A stretch of DNA of 64,000 nt from a virus: positions 1 to 64,000 of the IMG/VR virus record IMGVR_UViG_3300035703_000089; one strand, written 5' to 3'. Position 1 is the first letter of the stretch; each line of letters begins with the position of its first letter. This document shows, piece after piece, positions 45,601 through 51,623 of this stretch. The notes under the pieces were generated by a model that was not told the origin of the DNA, did not search any database, and saw only the letters and a program-made list of their open reading frames with translations. A program made the position numbers and the translations under genes.

Positions 45601-46267
45601 CTGTAATACCTTTTAAGCCAGCGCTTAAATTTTTAGTACCACTAATAGCTTCAATACCTCTAATAAGTTTAGCTCCACCTAAAGTTTTACCTAGTTTAGA
45701 TAAACCCATTACAGCTCCTTGTGCAGGAACCATCATACTTACTGTTGTTAATATAGACGGAATATTTTCACCCCACCATCCATAAGATAATGGACTAAAC
45801 CCTTCAGATTCTTTAGTTCTGTAAACAGGTAGTTTAAGTTTATCTTCAGCAGATTGTATTGCATCTGCAATGTCATTATGAAAACCTTCTTTAGCTCTTT
45901 CAGTAAAGTCAGTATAATTTCTGTAATCTAGTAAATATGAAGCGTCTTTAATTATATCTAATCCAGTTTGTGTAACTGCATTAGCTAATCCTGAACCTAT
46001 TTTAGCAAGACTTGACTGTTCCTGAGCTCTTTGATATTGAAATGGTAAATTTTCATCACCATAATTTTCAAAATATTGTTGAGTTAAAGGTTTATCATAT
46101 TTAGATTCACCAAATAAATTAAATTGTTCTTTTGTTGAATAACCTGGTTGAGGTGTTATAACTTGTCCAACATAGCTAAAATCTTCTCCAGCTTTAACTC
46201 TTTTTGAAAATTTATCAATAGCATCTTCTTGATTATTATTTTTTTTAGGTAATTCTTGTTTAGCCAT
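30638..46267 (-). CDS. 5209-aa giant virion protein: RNA polymerase, ART, zincin, SLOG, SF1 helicase
   Basis: One uninterrupted frame. Hydrophobic segments near residues 165-205 and 360-380 could contact membranes. An ART-like domain (polyvalent type) spans about 1910-2040 (YHVGYNIINNF, GIYFTDN, YVVFEPEQIHILG). The RNA polymerase beta-prime-like catalytic barrel is near 3227-3290: GFRIPTQLHSS, then DFDVD at 3268-3272 with three Mg-binding Asp, as in crAss-like virion polymerases. A zincin has HELVH at 4080-4084 and a possible third ligand E4167. A SLOG-like Rossmann domain covers about 4255-4430 (SGGAYGGDTFW, GKPVYVFD, FAGVGSRDI). An SF1 helicase of RecD/Dda type has Walker A at 4749-4757, DEAS, GDAAQLPPV, VHKSQGSTY and YVAFSRP. 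It is probably packaged, ejected and used to transcribe phage genes in the new cell. Confidence 0.88.
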   Translation of the reverse strand: MAKQELPKKNNNQEDAIDKFSKRVKAGEDFSYVGQVITPQPGYSTKEQFNLFGESKYDKPLTQQYFENYGDENLPFQYQRAQEQSSLAKIGSGLANAVTQTGLDIIKDASYLLDYRNYTDFTERAKEGFHNDIADAIQSAEDKLKLPVYRTKESEGFSPLSYGWWGENIPSILTTVSMMVPAQGAVMGLSKLGKTLGGAKLIRGIEAISGTKNLSAGLKGITGAVISRQMENIMEGGQTFEDTYRKLEGKINPNTNQLFTEDEKKAIAGEAAANNYKLNWANIATDLPQYMLLNKSFSQMIKDQRIGLSDVLTTMGQEAGEEAYQFITNEETKRAALIKSGVLEDDKSSLIDRTLDYAKDGEFWTSAFLGGLGGGIFAGVGKFSENKNIEKLQKQQEAIIKLHTAVIKGDEQSFNRTTDDVFHKTLMDNITDLDNFKSMLDMTPEAMDDPEERVKSQKTLNDRKQVIKFAEDYRNTLASDNTKDDIAKATELDYAIDQKLTENRLKNINTELTSLKAEDAFSLNLQDPTLYQFKNLKMQYEAIKDIPQFADKAKQLQLTIAENYNLLLSEGVYSSKEDIDKQLISPNDSKLINLIRNQELDTRTFNQNKEALYKLSTPEGRDEIKKGAEEELARIQNEAKLAAEQAAKTEQAKIIDMFANKINSGEQLASEEELAYYNANKKAIDSRVEELKVAGNNIPTDILDILNKDAENEANFEEQKANVTSQPAGDIFGETIEPTETELNVGKKRSKDKFIPVNEFDLKKGDILYNLYTNTQDVANSYTIKAFNVGGKGSNQYLKGILLVDNETKKEKWWNSKDKINWNNLFVKSNIEEKNLETELGVTDIETKNVLKDVKSTTDGLYNAYYKQQKYNEYEKIQKIAGLEDSNIFTDVSEAYHKAKKDGSNPELVKAVEELLSNKQPATTATDIEAKRADIERRRQEELDKAPKSYTDFKIGDTVEADVEEELPSIPGQPILKEIVNLDGFKIRAITPLADKSTAVIRFTDGNELREYYEPELIEGIQRRINAKYDAELAALKSATTTTNTKADIEKANTFTRDSLKEISDGTGLAKKGTEILNPDKVASQLKVGDKITFYAEKERTGIWDGKSIREDKSNNPFGILGILSDVNGYIKNQSKIDAELKSLEGGKPKVATLESELQDLNNKKEKAISDLTNANLPKEVLENSINIINERFNDLENLVKQKYGVKEELNKQIEKIEDAQNTKENIIVNANDGIVPEIGYKERKALENELNEDLEFTNDQGESVSPQGNSVTLGDLIINAAKSIAYLSKSYISKFAKLGEVTYSRKEDISEDQLNELIQEPMLLSGKQYQVGDELNLSVDTTFNLTLKDGTVITYEQTKNNPYLVPIKITNKEGKIIGYLHTLDWITESNVASKGNNIEIQRNALKALREDIVAKGTKKVFISNKTLGKLNFTTKKVDKPTSEVIKNPNVKFVIGKNNSFYEGLDKPLNGNQPINKDVKAGLVYMVVDTPVAGKTIAIPVFNNKISDEIADTLTNAAEAFFKQDAKIGNEILKQTGIDILTANGLRSFFELYVATASFDQADLNNNVKNDTKLFLNVLGSGIQYGTGGGVLKSVGNLANFNKSDFNKQIKRSFVSIFLKHLNKPSFKQVYIDNKGKVTYKESTYTEFIKNNTTTNVSDIKLPDGSYTLFVQPVITFEEAVEVGKNILNDSSKPSYTTPSTKSDPTKLGKIDFDALNDEKDLVDESPVVLSSEAKQPIKEGVAELFESNPELANAVYEALGFKEYSKETKNKLALTEKLKDIFKDKSTVLFRAGDNTDAFYIDLVKTSDNRYFYFSENQSPEEISKQRFAEEIKFIDGQIATTEEKDAFINSYLEIADLDQISENPLLTKEEKLKATKDILKKVTPQQKQQALQAYSQYLDTIFPESKVKDIVYHVGYNIINNFTKRDNGIYFTDNIKYAEELIAEKIKSHALYSGVIMTTEEAKKELKKYSVVLNSKNIKEISKVNSEIVKNLNKDNFDTIKGIEDESQNVESYVVFEPEQIHILGSKQDIQGFKEFTGSVDLSPPTLSPKSKQEIADASSLIPGFNAFRQGQVVNIMNGFVLKSLKEKGAQTKSALYNELKNTFVEYEKAFRDRGKVNYANEFKKILDNYEEFVKQSEQRLTLFNVKEVPGQPGKISNEGKTTEAPVEDVVGVEDVESNNEKVNYDDGATFLIDSKESMSSRLKQFLSFITSPTKSYLQLDTYMPFDEVVNYLSGQLAGMEASYADISARLGEIAKVKPWVKEVKNELDNASDQIKNEFVQWATKHYANFKIAEIFGSIKTGGISIKVMDSDQNAIIKTIQSKWLANLKTTDLVKETTPGNLIIDNSKRKELVDELNSIDKNDLNAVKAWLAKIGIEVSMDTLEAIKNNPTSPYAKQFTDKNGIFFNIVANLSKETLSADDTFDTNNPLTNNSGIKKLAAIEALYSDAHFSNSFKNGEGKSVFAYSNNKYFINQFYRLKRNVGNYLNNLMSTSFASTSSWGKQLKNKDSYFSQVFDYFYLDTLKYKKEGVTLDHMSSREHELTKLALFWNQNNGRQDEKISHFLFPTMSDKSTMTGITALRHNVQVLFNEDGSIELSESTKDALYDVVEAEYKRILQSYNIKNDIDGYNPNMFYFFEELNNNKALWEETTITDENGKEITRKTLKPLNQINQNIIKEFVADHALKLIEAKKQHWTDLGLTTKDSFKFADKTYITAARNNLREANKNMSDVITYAAADYVINYVIANANSFQLFVGDPALFFKKDAEKTWINVGKRLAAEIAPGLELADSKNNKFTVAFAKDASGALSVSMNFPQLLKMLDGLSVEEFNKLSKKEKEALDSYPYYDIEGTDAQELTILAEHLYVLEKSGKISPEKVKELLEREEKGTLNKYDFVDIFQPIKPVYVNTQLEPSMDVNRKIYIKSSSFPLVKGLTPEMDKLRDAMIKNGVDRLAFKTATKVGGPKEFIDIFNQDGTIKSNLVFDNKMLLDRSGFRIQQDVPFDAEKDSVNRGSQEAKLLFANILDMEGFNYNGETINGKQLQDEYNALNKQLFANGKRALLKEITDDSGNLNLVKVQKLLIEEAKGRGWPQNDIDALRLVKVNEIIDQFAMPLWASTSANKIEALLSSLVDNKVRKQKLRGNSFVLGSEEGFRGKSKDIIYTKSYNPETGLLPMRIDKKTGKVLPAQILITNKLKDQEGNPVNLQRFMTRDGYLDLSKIDPKLLTGFGFRIPTQLHSSMSYVEVVGFLPSYMGDLVIAPKDFTKQMGSDFDVDKLYTYMYNAKIENGKLVRDDSSAKKKLQNELLDVHISVMSNPNLFTNIVNPLGFGELPSIANKVDSYRSKRLESKFKATKLNDTYQKEKYLKARAGKSGTGVKSLDSVFTAISQGKDLYLRTVSGGFNPIETKINLVFGDESGKAIELNNISEKDGINNKPKINTVSAYQSAAVDNEKEQILEKINSNNYTFDAERALAAVGFDESFIAPLTSQDAIFDYANEMARSQDSVNDEFISNPEQTIITKLINKYATEGNIDSFLAASLMDPDYPLTKEEMWSSIEMGEKDPNYYKTQIRALVKFNKAREIGKEISNIQLTINTDSAGISPSLIESNYKEEKVNELFDNKYIANVENLLDNTINGFATDDALRLNNSLWYHLFPYGKISQVFNELQSVLGKKVLTNEKRLKIFNGIKSFVYSKQSLGLDNENVRSLREKLFFDRAGNKSLASQVKELQKTSKNPFITRLMVDIDPTGNKPSLIKYNAGAAENFDELNVYQGFIDLIGNEATTELAQNMITYFYISGGIQQAIQFGKYIPNSYLRAIGFDENLRNLNFEDPELLGILDLNQKSNYYEVSNFVKQYIQHNPGEAIKLKDDLSQIDPKSIKRDFNKTITEFTTTNKLASDILVGRVMPETNEFLEVLPEFVNLDFKLYQYTGNGKYVLIDTLGSFGYSEYTQGEFNVDSLVYENKANKPLPKQPVKTDTRDVVEKEMPGVANNLSDTRRVIKYNIVNIDNALDIISKTSTNLLHKALAPEIRKALKNSPKVNIAISNDPNVKGFYAYDRKTKEGTVVINEANTRSDEDFERTLLHELVHHLTGYIAKDYEKYLETGNKGELTDEQIRICNSLKTMQNTLVAKIKSNPKWQAQYDEFVKTYESKKHVDEIQVSKNYGAYKFSEFFTMAMTDMEFQKILNDIPFDSNKTILDRFVELVNKLLASVGFPVKENSVLSNAVSNIVELINLTNPQYAEELSESTIDNNPLSYTNHSGGAYGGDTFWDLIGREFGVTNHMHYKDAGNANLSQKLRNAGVKATILTKEQMDKARLEVERLLGEKYPDTLQGNLQVRNYYQVANADAVFAIAEISPTTRPEVMGGTNTAVKLGIKMGKPVYVFDLDTKKWYTQDTEFLKTGYDSTKHKWDYNGWKEIETPTLTKNFAGVGSRDIESYNVQKEGKWVPREQYKGKEIEEAAKQAIRDVYANTFKATNKPTTQPSAPVTEQKDFTVKDAFNEVIKNAPTKTLVTTHGNYDLHKNAASEKLLSKSIGYSLDEIFKGSERFYILERYVLDAGSAYDYKRGGFKPGKYLVDTKNKTIINLYSISYDYSDNVSVLQRNNDIFKYAHGEANTKIVSYTTQDFKDVKITPKVEQKTADYKYFGAPYKVILSEDGSTGIDVVDYKGKPERKALLLSAFNTNRDVDPQQINKFAEAKDPTKNISTPFSEVVESNQYKLPDGRVITFNDQQVSAINNINEWLKGDDLFYTLSGFAGTGKTTLVKSILDKYKGRVAVSAPTHKAKKVIQKSTKKTGYTIQKLLGLMPNTDLDNFDINRPQFDPKGEKEINRYGLIIIDEASMLNKDLFNLLLKEAEKAGTKILFMGDAAQLPPVGEQISQVFSLPNKSELTKVERQKGDNPLMLIYDSIRNNLTSLIDRFIHTTSINNKNEGIVFTEKYKEFEKKAIELYNSEEYKKDKDFVKILTWTNDDVKYWNGIIRNSLFDNPTEPVLQGDLLMAYNTIQLGPYEAIENSADYVVVQTSNKTTSDGLDVISAELDLIDEPGNPLSVNILLPNTNNYVKFVQIFNQKLNAAKQNRKLWPSYFAFKNKYLLLENLYGPGGQLIVKKDLDYGYAITVHKSQGSTYTNVLVNENNIDKNSNASERNKLKYVAFSRPTQNAYVLSDKTDNNRPAKGLTTEDDIFGTVTNEPTDTDLMPVTRKKSKIKNLYELKPC

Positions 46268-48402
46268 TATTCAGTTTCTTGTAGATTTTCAAATTCATCA
46301 GTTTTAGTAGCTCTATCAAAATTTCTTGTATTGTAAGTAGGTAGTAAAGGAGATATATTATCTTTATCTAATAACTTGTTAGCTTCATCTAATGTCATAG
46401 GAATTGGTTGGCCATTTGTATTAAACATAGTTACACCAAATTCTATAATAGGTCTACCATTAGCATCTTTTTTATTTCCTTTAACAAATGATGCATAAAC
46501 ATTTCCTTTTGAATCTTGTTGTGCAGAAACAAATTTTTGATTTCCTGTTGCTCCTACAGCTTTATTTACTTTGGTTAATAAAGGAGAATTATCTACAACA
46601 CCTTGTTGTATAAAGTTATTTATTGATTGTGTTAAACTTGTAGATGCTTGATTTGCTCTATTAAAATCTACGTTATTAGTGTTTATTATAAATATTCTAG
46701 GTTCTCCAGTTTTAGGATCTTTACTTTGCAAGTATAAATCTCCAGCTTTATAATTTGAATTAGTTAAACTTTTTGCAGGGCCAAGTATTTTAGAATTATT
46801 TAAAATATTAGCTTTTACTAATTCTAAATCTTCAGCTTCTAAAGGTTTTCCATCTAAAGTTTTAACAGTACTAAATGATAATTGACCAGGATTTACAACA
46901 TTTCCATCTTTATCAACAGATGCACCAAATGCTTTAGATAAAGCTTGTTTAGTTCCTTCATCAAATGCTGTAAAATTCATTTGGAAAGTATTTGCAGTTT
47001 TTAAATATTCTTCAACAGCATTTTTATAATCTGCAAATTTACCACTAGATACACCTAATCTTTGACCTAACTTTATTAAGTTTTTATTAGCATTAACGTG
47101 ATCTTGTTCAGTAACAGGTTTTGAAGTTATAGTAACATTTTTACCATCTGGGCCTTTAACAACTGTACTTGATTTTCCTCCACTAGAACCAGCTCCTGGC
47201 ATATAAATTCCAGAAGTTGTTTCAGCCTTATATCCTTCAGGTAAATTATCTAAGCCATATTGTTTACCATTAATATTTACAACATCAACAGTTTTGCCAG
47301 TTAGATTCTTAAGAGATAATTTTCCGTCTTTAAATTCCCAATCATTACCTAAATTATTATCTGTATTTTTTAATACAGTGTTTATTCCAGAATCATTATT
47401 TACATTTTTAGGATCAGTAGGTATTCCTTGAGATGTCCAAAGCATTTGTTTGTTAATATCTTCTTCATCAGATCTTTTCTTTAAATTATATAATTTTAAA
47501 GGATCTGAAACTTTCATATAGTCTTGTTTTTCTTTTTGATATTGTGCACCATATGCAATACCTTGTAATATATTACCAAAAGGAGTTTTAGTATTAGGTA
47601 TTAATGTTCCAGATTCATCAACTAAAGGTTTTCCGTTTTCATCTCTAGCAATAAAATCACTCCATCCTTTTTGACCTTTAAATCTTCCTTCTTGCTCTAA
47701 AGATGATTTTAATTTTTCATCTCCTGCAGCTCTTGATAATAAAGAACTCATTATTTTATTATAATCCTTATGTTCTATTTCTCCAGATGCAAATGCTTGA
47801 GTTACTTCATTAAGACTTCCGTAATTTTTTAATTTTGAAATTCCAGTATCTGCAGCAACATCTTTTAAAGCTTTTGATGCCCACTCATTTGCATCAACAT
47901 AATTTGCAACACCTTCTCCTGCAAAATAATTTATGTTACCGTCTTGAACTGTTCCAGCAAAAGATTCTTTAGCTTGATTTAAATGAGATCTTAATTCATT
48001 TTGTGACCAACCTAAATCTTTAGCTTTATCTAAAATATTTTTTTCGTATGCTTTATAAGCATCATAATTTGCTTGTATTGCGCCAAGATCACCAGTTGGA
48101 CTAAGTCTAGAAACTAATTCATTTTTCTTTTTTGACCATTCTCTTTTAATAATAGGATCACTAAAATCTTTATCTCCAAATTCAGCAACAGCATTTTCTA
48201 TTTCCTTTTTTGCCTTTTTAGAATATTCATAATCTGAAGGTAAAAAATTCCAATTTTTGCCAGCAATATCTATTCCTTCTTGTAATTTTTTTTCTTGATT
48301 AACATTATATTCCTTTGCTAGACCAGATAAATAATCTAGTGGCATTGGTACATATTGTGAAACGTATTCTTGTTTTTGAGGTGTATCAAAACGATTAGCC
48401 AT
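46267..48402 (-). CDS. 711-aa cargo-like virion protein
   Basis: A 711-residue hydrophilic protein. The start, MANRFDTPQKQEYVSQYVPMPLDYLSGLAKEYN, resembles the opening of cargo proteins that precede the polymerase gene in crAss-like phages. A helical region to about residue 250 (NELVSRLSPTGDLGAIQANYDAYKAYEKNI) is followed by a long low-complexity region with a Gly/Ser stretch around 405 (MPGAGSSGGKSS). It overlaps the giant protein gene by one base (shared A of TAATG), so the two are likely co-translated and packaged together. No catalytic motif. The role, filling the portal/tail vestibule, is inferred from position and start motif. Confidence 0.72.
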   Translation of the reverse strand: MANRFDTPQKQEYVSQYVPMPLDYLSGLAKEYNVNQEKKLQEGIDIAGKNWNFLPSDYEYSKKAKKEIENAVAEFGDKDFSDPIIKREWSKKKNELVSRLSPTGDLGAIQANYDAYKAYEKNILDKAKDLGWSQNELRSHLNQAKESFAGTVQDGNINYFAGEGVANYVDANEWASKALKDVAADTGISKLKNYGSLNEVTQAFASGEIEHKDYNKIMSSLLSRAAGDEKLKSSLEQEGRFKGQKGWSDFIARDENGKPLVDESGTLIPNTKTPFGNILQGIAYGAQYQKEKQDYMKVSDPLKLYNLKKRSDEEDINKQMLWTSQGIPTDPKNVNNDSGINTVLKNTDNNLGNDWEFKDGKLSLKNLTGKTVDVVNINGKQYGLDNLPEGYKAETTSGIYMPGAGSSGGKSSTVVKGPDGKNVTITSKPVTEQDHVNANKNLIKLGQRLGVSSGKFADYKNAVEEYLKTANTFQMNFTAFDEGTKQALSKAFGASVDKDGNVVNPGQLSFSTVKTLDGKPLEAEDLELVKANILNNSKILGPAKSLTNSNYKAGDLYLQSKDPKTGEPRIFIINTNNVDFNRANQASTSLTQSINNFIQQGVVDNSPLLTKVNKAVGATGNQKFVSAQQDSKGNVYASFVKGNKKDANGRPIIEFGVTMFNTNGQPIPMTLDEANKLLDKDNISPLLPTYNTRNFDRATKTDEFENLQETE

Positions 48403-48419
48403 AGTTTTATTTTATATCG

Positions 48420-48440
48420 CAAATATAATAATTATATTTG
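48420..48440. repeat. 21-bp palindrome in the spacer before the 711-aa gene
   Basis: CAAATATAAT-A-ATTATATTTG is a perfect inverted repeat centred in the 55-base spacer (48403-48457). On the minus strand it carries TATATTTG, which fits the Bacteroidota -7 promoter box TAnnTTTG, about 20 bases before the 711-aa gene's ATG. It could be an operator overlapping a promoter, or form a weak mRNA hairpin. No TTTG box at -33 is obvious, so the promoter reading is tentative. Confidence 0.35.
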
Positions 48441-48457
48441 ATTGTTGTTTAATATTA

Positions 48458-51400
48458 TTATTTTTTAAATTGTGCAATATAAGCTTTACCTTCAGCACTA
48501 TTTGCCCACTGAGGATTAGAAGCAATAATAGCATTTAAAGTTTTTTGATCCATACTACCAGTCCTATAATCTTTTACTTGCGATGAAACATTTTTACCTA
48601 TACCTGACATACCTGAACTCATTAAATCTCTATTAGCTGCTCTATTCTGTGCATTAGCAATAGTTTCTCTCATTGCAAGTTCAGTATTATATTGACCTGC
48701 TTGATTTGTAATACCAGCATTTAAATTATTAACTTCTTCAATAGCTTTAGCATCAGCATACATTTTCTTAAGAGCTAAGTCTTTTAAATTTTGTCTATAT
48801 GCACTACCACTACCTTGTGATGCAGCGGCTAAACCTTCTTTACCCTTAGCATAACCTAACTGATTTCTTCTAAGTATTTCATTAGCAGTTAATGTAGTTG
48901 GAGTATATCTTTCATAAGTTTCAGTTTCAGGTTTACTTCCCCTGTAAATATCATATATATTACCAGCATTTTGTAATAAGCCCATACCTATTTGTGTGCC
49001 AGCATTTATAAGACCACTATAATCTTTAGTTTTACCAGCATCAGTAAATCCAGTATTACCTGCATTAAATTCACTAGCGCCTTTAGCTAATGATTGGTTA
49101 AAATCATTTCTATCACCAAAATCTGCTATAGAATTATCTCTAACTTCTGTAACACCTTGAGGTACATTTCCAAGTCCAGACATTGAATAATCATAATCAT
49201 CTACAAATTTAGATGGATCATATGCTGGCCCACCATTAACATATTGAATAATACTTTCGTTATTATAATTTATTCCACCATATCTTTTTTGAGATATTGC
49301 TTCATTTGCAATATTATTAGTTCCGTAATTTAAAATCTGAGCTTTTTGTTTAGCCTGATTGTAACTATCATTAATACCAGGTATTGAATAACCTTGATAG
49401 TCAGGATGCATTATAGTTCCTTTAGGAGTTACAGGAGTAGTATTAGCTACAGGAGTAGCAGTAGATCTTAACTTACTAATATAATCTTGATAAGTTACAT
49501 TAGCAGGTGCTTCAAATTTAGCATTATAAACCATTCCTGAAGGATCGTTAGGGCCTTTAGCGTATTGACCTGAAATAGGTTTAGGATTTACACCTGTAAT
49601 TCTTGCATATTCAGCTTCAGCATTAGTAAATTTAGGATCTTGCCAATTCTCTTTATATTTACTAGAGTTGTAAAGTATTTTTTTAACATTTTGTAATGCT
49701 TTAAAATCAGCTTCACTCATAGGCTCACCTGTATTACCACCCATATTATATTGTTGTACACCACCCATTTCATGTTTCCAACCTGCAGCATTACGTGCAA
49801 AATTAGCACGCTTAACTTGTGTAGAACTATAATCTTCTTTATTAGCTAATACGTGTCTTGCAAACTCTTGTACACTCATTCCTGCACGTTCAGCACTTGC
49901 AGTAAATTTACCTTTATTTGCAGGGTTAATATGTATACCACCTTCTCTATATTCAGCATTAATCTTAGCTTCTTGTTCAAGCATTTCCTTAGTAGGTTCT
50001 TTGCCACTACCAGCATTATCTCTTATATTATCCCATAAACCACGTTTAGAATATGTACCATCTGCACGCTTAATCATACCGCCATTACCATAATTAGCAA
50101 TGTAATTATTTGCTTCTTCAGGTGACATATGAGCCTCTAATCTAGATCTTAATATACCTTCAGGTAATTTACCACCATTAGCATATGTTAATGAGTTATA
50201 ATTTTCATCACGCATATAATCATTTACAGTTGGTACCATCATTTGACCACCAGCCATATACATGCCACCCATTCTAGCTATTGCATATTCACCTTCATTA
50301 CTTTCAGGTAAACCCATAGGCTCAGTAGTTTCAGTATCTCTTGAAGGTACTAAACCTAATCTCTTAGCATAATTATTAACCTTTTGTTGTTTAAGTGCCT
50401 CTTGTTGTGCAAATAAGTTTTGAGAGTTAATCATCATAGCTTTTCTTAATTCTTTTTTAGCATTTTTTGCAGTTTGATTATCAGGCATCTTATCAAATTT
50501 TTTATCTAATTTACTAGTATCATTTTTCTTATTTACCTCAGCAAATGTTTTATTTGTACCAGGTACTTTTAATTTATCAGAAAATATTATACTACCAGTA
50601 GGTATTTGTTGTTCAGTTAATTTAACACCACCCTCTTCATGTGAAGGAGCACTGTCAGGTAGTTGTACAAATCCGCCATTATCAGCTTTAATGTAATTCT
50701 CACCACCTTCTAACTCAGCTACTATTTGACCACCATTTTTAAACATTTGTAATGAATTAACAAACAATGGTTTTTTATTAGGATTATCCCAAACTCTTTG
50801 CATACCACTACTTAATCCACCATCACCAAACATTCTAATATCTGTAATAGCTATTTTATTATCATAAGGAGTTTTAATAACTCCACCTAACGCATATTTC
50901 ATTCCACCATATCTAGCCATCATACCAGCTTGTTGTGGACTCATAGTATTAGGTACACCTGTATTCATACTAGGGTTAATCATTGTAAGCATATTTGCAT
51001 TACTGCCACCTGTCATTCCTGTAGAACCCATTCCTTGACCTAATCCCATAGATGCTAATTGACCTAATGATCCAACTGCTTGACCTGCCATTTGAGCATT
51101 AGGATCACCTGCACTACCATATGATATGCCTTGACCTATTCCTTTTGATGCAGTACCTATTGCAGCTTCAGGAGATACTAATCCTGTAGCAGCGCCTGTA
51201 ATAGCACCTGCTGCTTTACCATAACCAGCAATAGAATTTTGTTGCCTTATTTCATCTTCAGTAGAATTACCAGCTTTTTGTAAAGCCTTATAACCCATAT
51301 CAGTTAATTGATCAGTTGCACCCATTGTCATAGTGTCAAGCAATCCTTCACCTACGCCATATGCACCAGCGCCTATGTCTTTCCATATTCTTGCATTCTT

Positions 51401-51517
51401 GCCACCGTCACCATATTGTGGAACACCATAATAGGGATTATATACACTAGGTAATTTAGATGGCATTTTTTTACCACCGTTTTTATATGTTTTAACTAAA
51501 GATTTTTTATTTTTCAT
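48458..51517 (-). CDS. 1019-aa GG-repeat virion protein
   Basis: A 1019-residue protein dotted with about a dozen aromatic-x-GG motifs (YKNGG, YGDGG, YALGG, MFGDGG, MFKNGG, MYMAGG, YANGG, YGNGG, HEMGG, YNMGG, YVNGG). A Gly/Ala-rich hydrophobic region at 90-170 may interact with membrane. Two recognisable modules: EGGENYIKADNGGF...PSHEEGGVKL...IIFSDKLKVPG at about 265-320, and REGGIHINPANKGKFTASAERAG...ANFARNAAGWKHEMGG at about 520-590, both recurrent in Bacteroidota phages. The order between muzzle and cargo genes suggests an internal or ejected virion protein, perhaps in a tape-measure-like or membrane-channel role. Function not established. A promoter-like TAAATTTG box lies upstream. Confidence 0.75.
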   Translation of the reverse strand: MKNKKSLVKTYKNGGKKMPSKLPSVYNPYYGVPQYGDGGKNARIWKDIGAGAYGVGEGLLDTMTMGATDQLTDMGYKALQKAGNSTEDEIRQQNSIAGYGKAAGAITGAATGLVSPEAAIGTASKGIGQGISYGSAGDPNAQMAGQAVGSLGQLASMGLGQGMGSTGMTGGSNANMLTMINPSMNTGVPNTMSPQQAGMMARYGGMKYALGGVIKTPYDNKIAITDIRMFGDGGLSSGMQRVWDNPNKKPLFVNSLQMFKNGGQIVAELEGGENYIKADNGGFVQLPDSAPSHEEGGVKLTEQQIPTGSIIFSDKLKVPGTNKTFAEVNKKNDTSKLDKKFDKMPDNQTAKNAKKELRKAMMINSQNLFAQQEALKQQKVNNYAKRLGLVPSRDTETTEPMGLPESNEGEYAIARMGGMYMAGGQMMVPTVNDYMRDENYNSLTYANGGKLPEGILRSRLEAHMSPEEANNYIANYGNGGMIKRADGTYSKRGLWDNIRDNAGSGKEPTKEMLEQEAKINAEYREGGIHINPANKGKFTASAERAGMSVQEFARHVLANKEDYSSTQVKRANFARNAAGWKHEMGGVQQYNMGGNTGEPMSEADFKALQNVKKILYNSSKYKENWQDPKFTNAEAEYARITGVNPKPISGQYAKGPNDPSGMVYNAKFEAPANVTYQDYISKLRSTATPVANTTPVTPKGTIMHPDYQGYSIPGINDSYNQAKQKAQILNYGTNNIANEAISQKRYGGINYNNESIIQYVNGGPAYDPSKFVDDYDYSMSGLGNVPQGVTEVRDNSIADFGDRNDFNQSLAKGASEFNAGNTGFTDAGKTKDYSGLINAGTQIGMGLLQNAGNIYDIYRGSKPETETYERYTPTTLTANEILRRNQLGYAKGKEGLAAASQGSGSAYRQNLKDLALKKMYADAKAIEEVNNLNAGITNQAGQYNTELAMRETIANAQNRAANRDLMSSGMSGIGKNVSSQVKDYRTGSMDQKTLNAIIASNPQWANSAEGKAYIAQFKK

Positions 51518-51573
51518 GTATATAATTTATTATGTTATATATGTATTATTAATATAGTGTTTTTAGTGATAAA

Positions 51574-51581
51574 GTGCAAAT
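51574..51581 (-). promoter_or_regulatory. promoter-like -7 box before the 1019-aa gene
   Basis: On the minus strand TAAATTTG fits the Bacteroidota sigma -7 consensus TAnnTTTG, about 60 bases upstream of the start codon at 51517, in the 100-base gap between the muzzle gene and this gene. The expected TTTG at -33 is not at standard spacing, so this is only a candidate. The hairpin on its upstream side would separate the two transcription units. Confidence 0.3.
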
Positions 51582-51588
51582 TTATAAT

Positions 51589-51623
51589 ATAACATAAGGT
51601 GTTATAATAACACCAAATGTTAT
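51589..51623 (-). terminator. composite hairpin at the end of the muzzle gene
   Basis: GGTGTTA-TAA-TAACACC forms a perfect inner stem; ATAACAT and ATGTTAT form an outer stem of seven pairs separated from it by AA/AA internal loops. The outer arm overlaps the stop codon of the 1528-aa gene (51620-51622). The minus-strand sequence after it is A/T-rich but lacks a clean T run, so it may be a weak terminator, a processing site or a 3'-end stabiliser. Confidence 0.5.
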
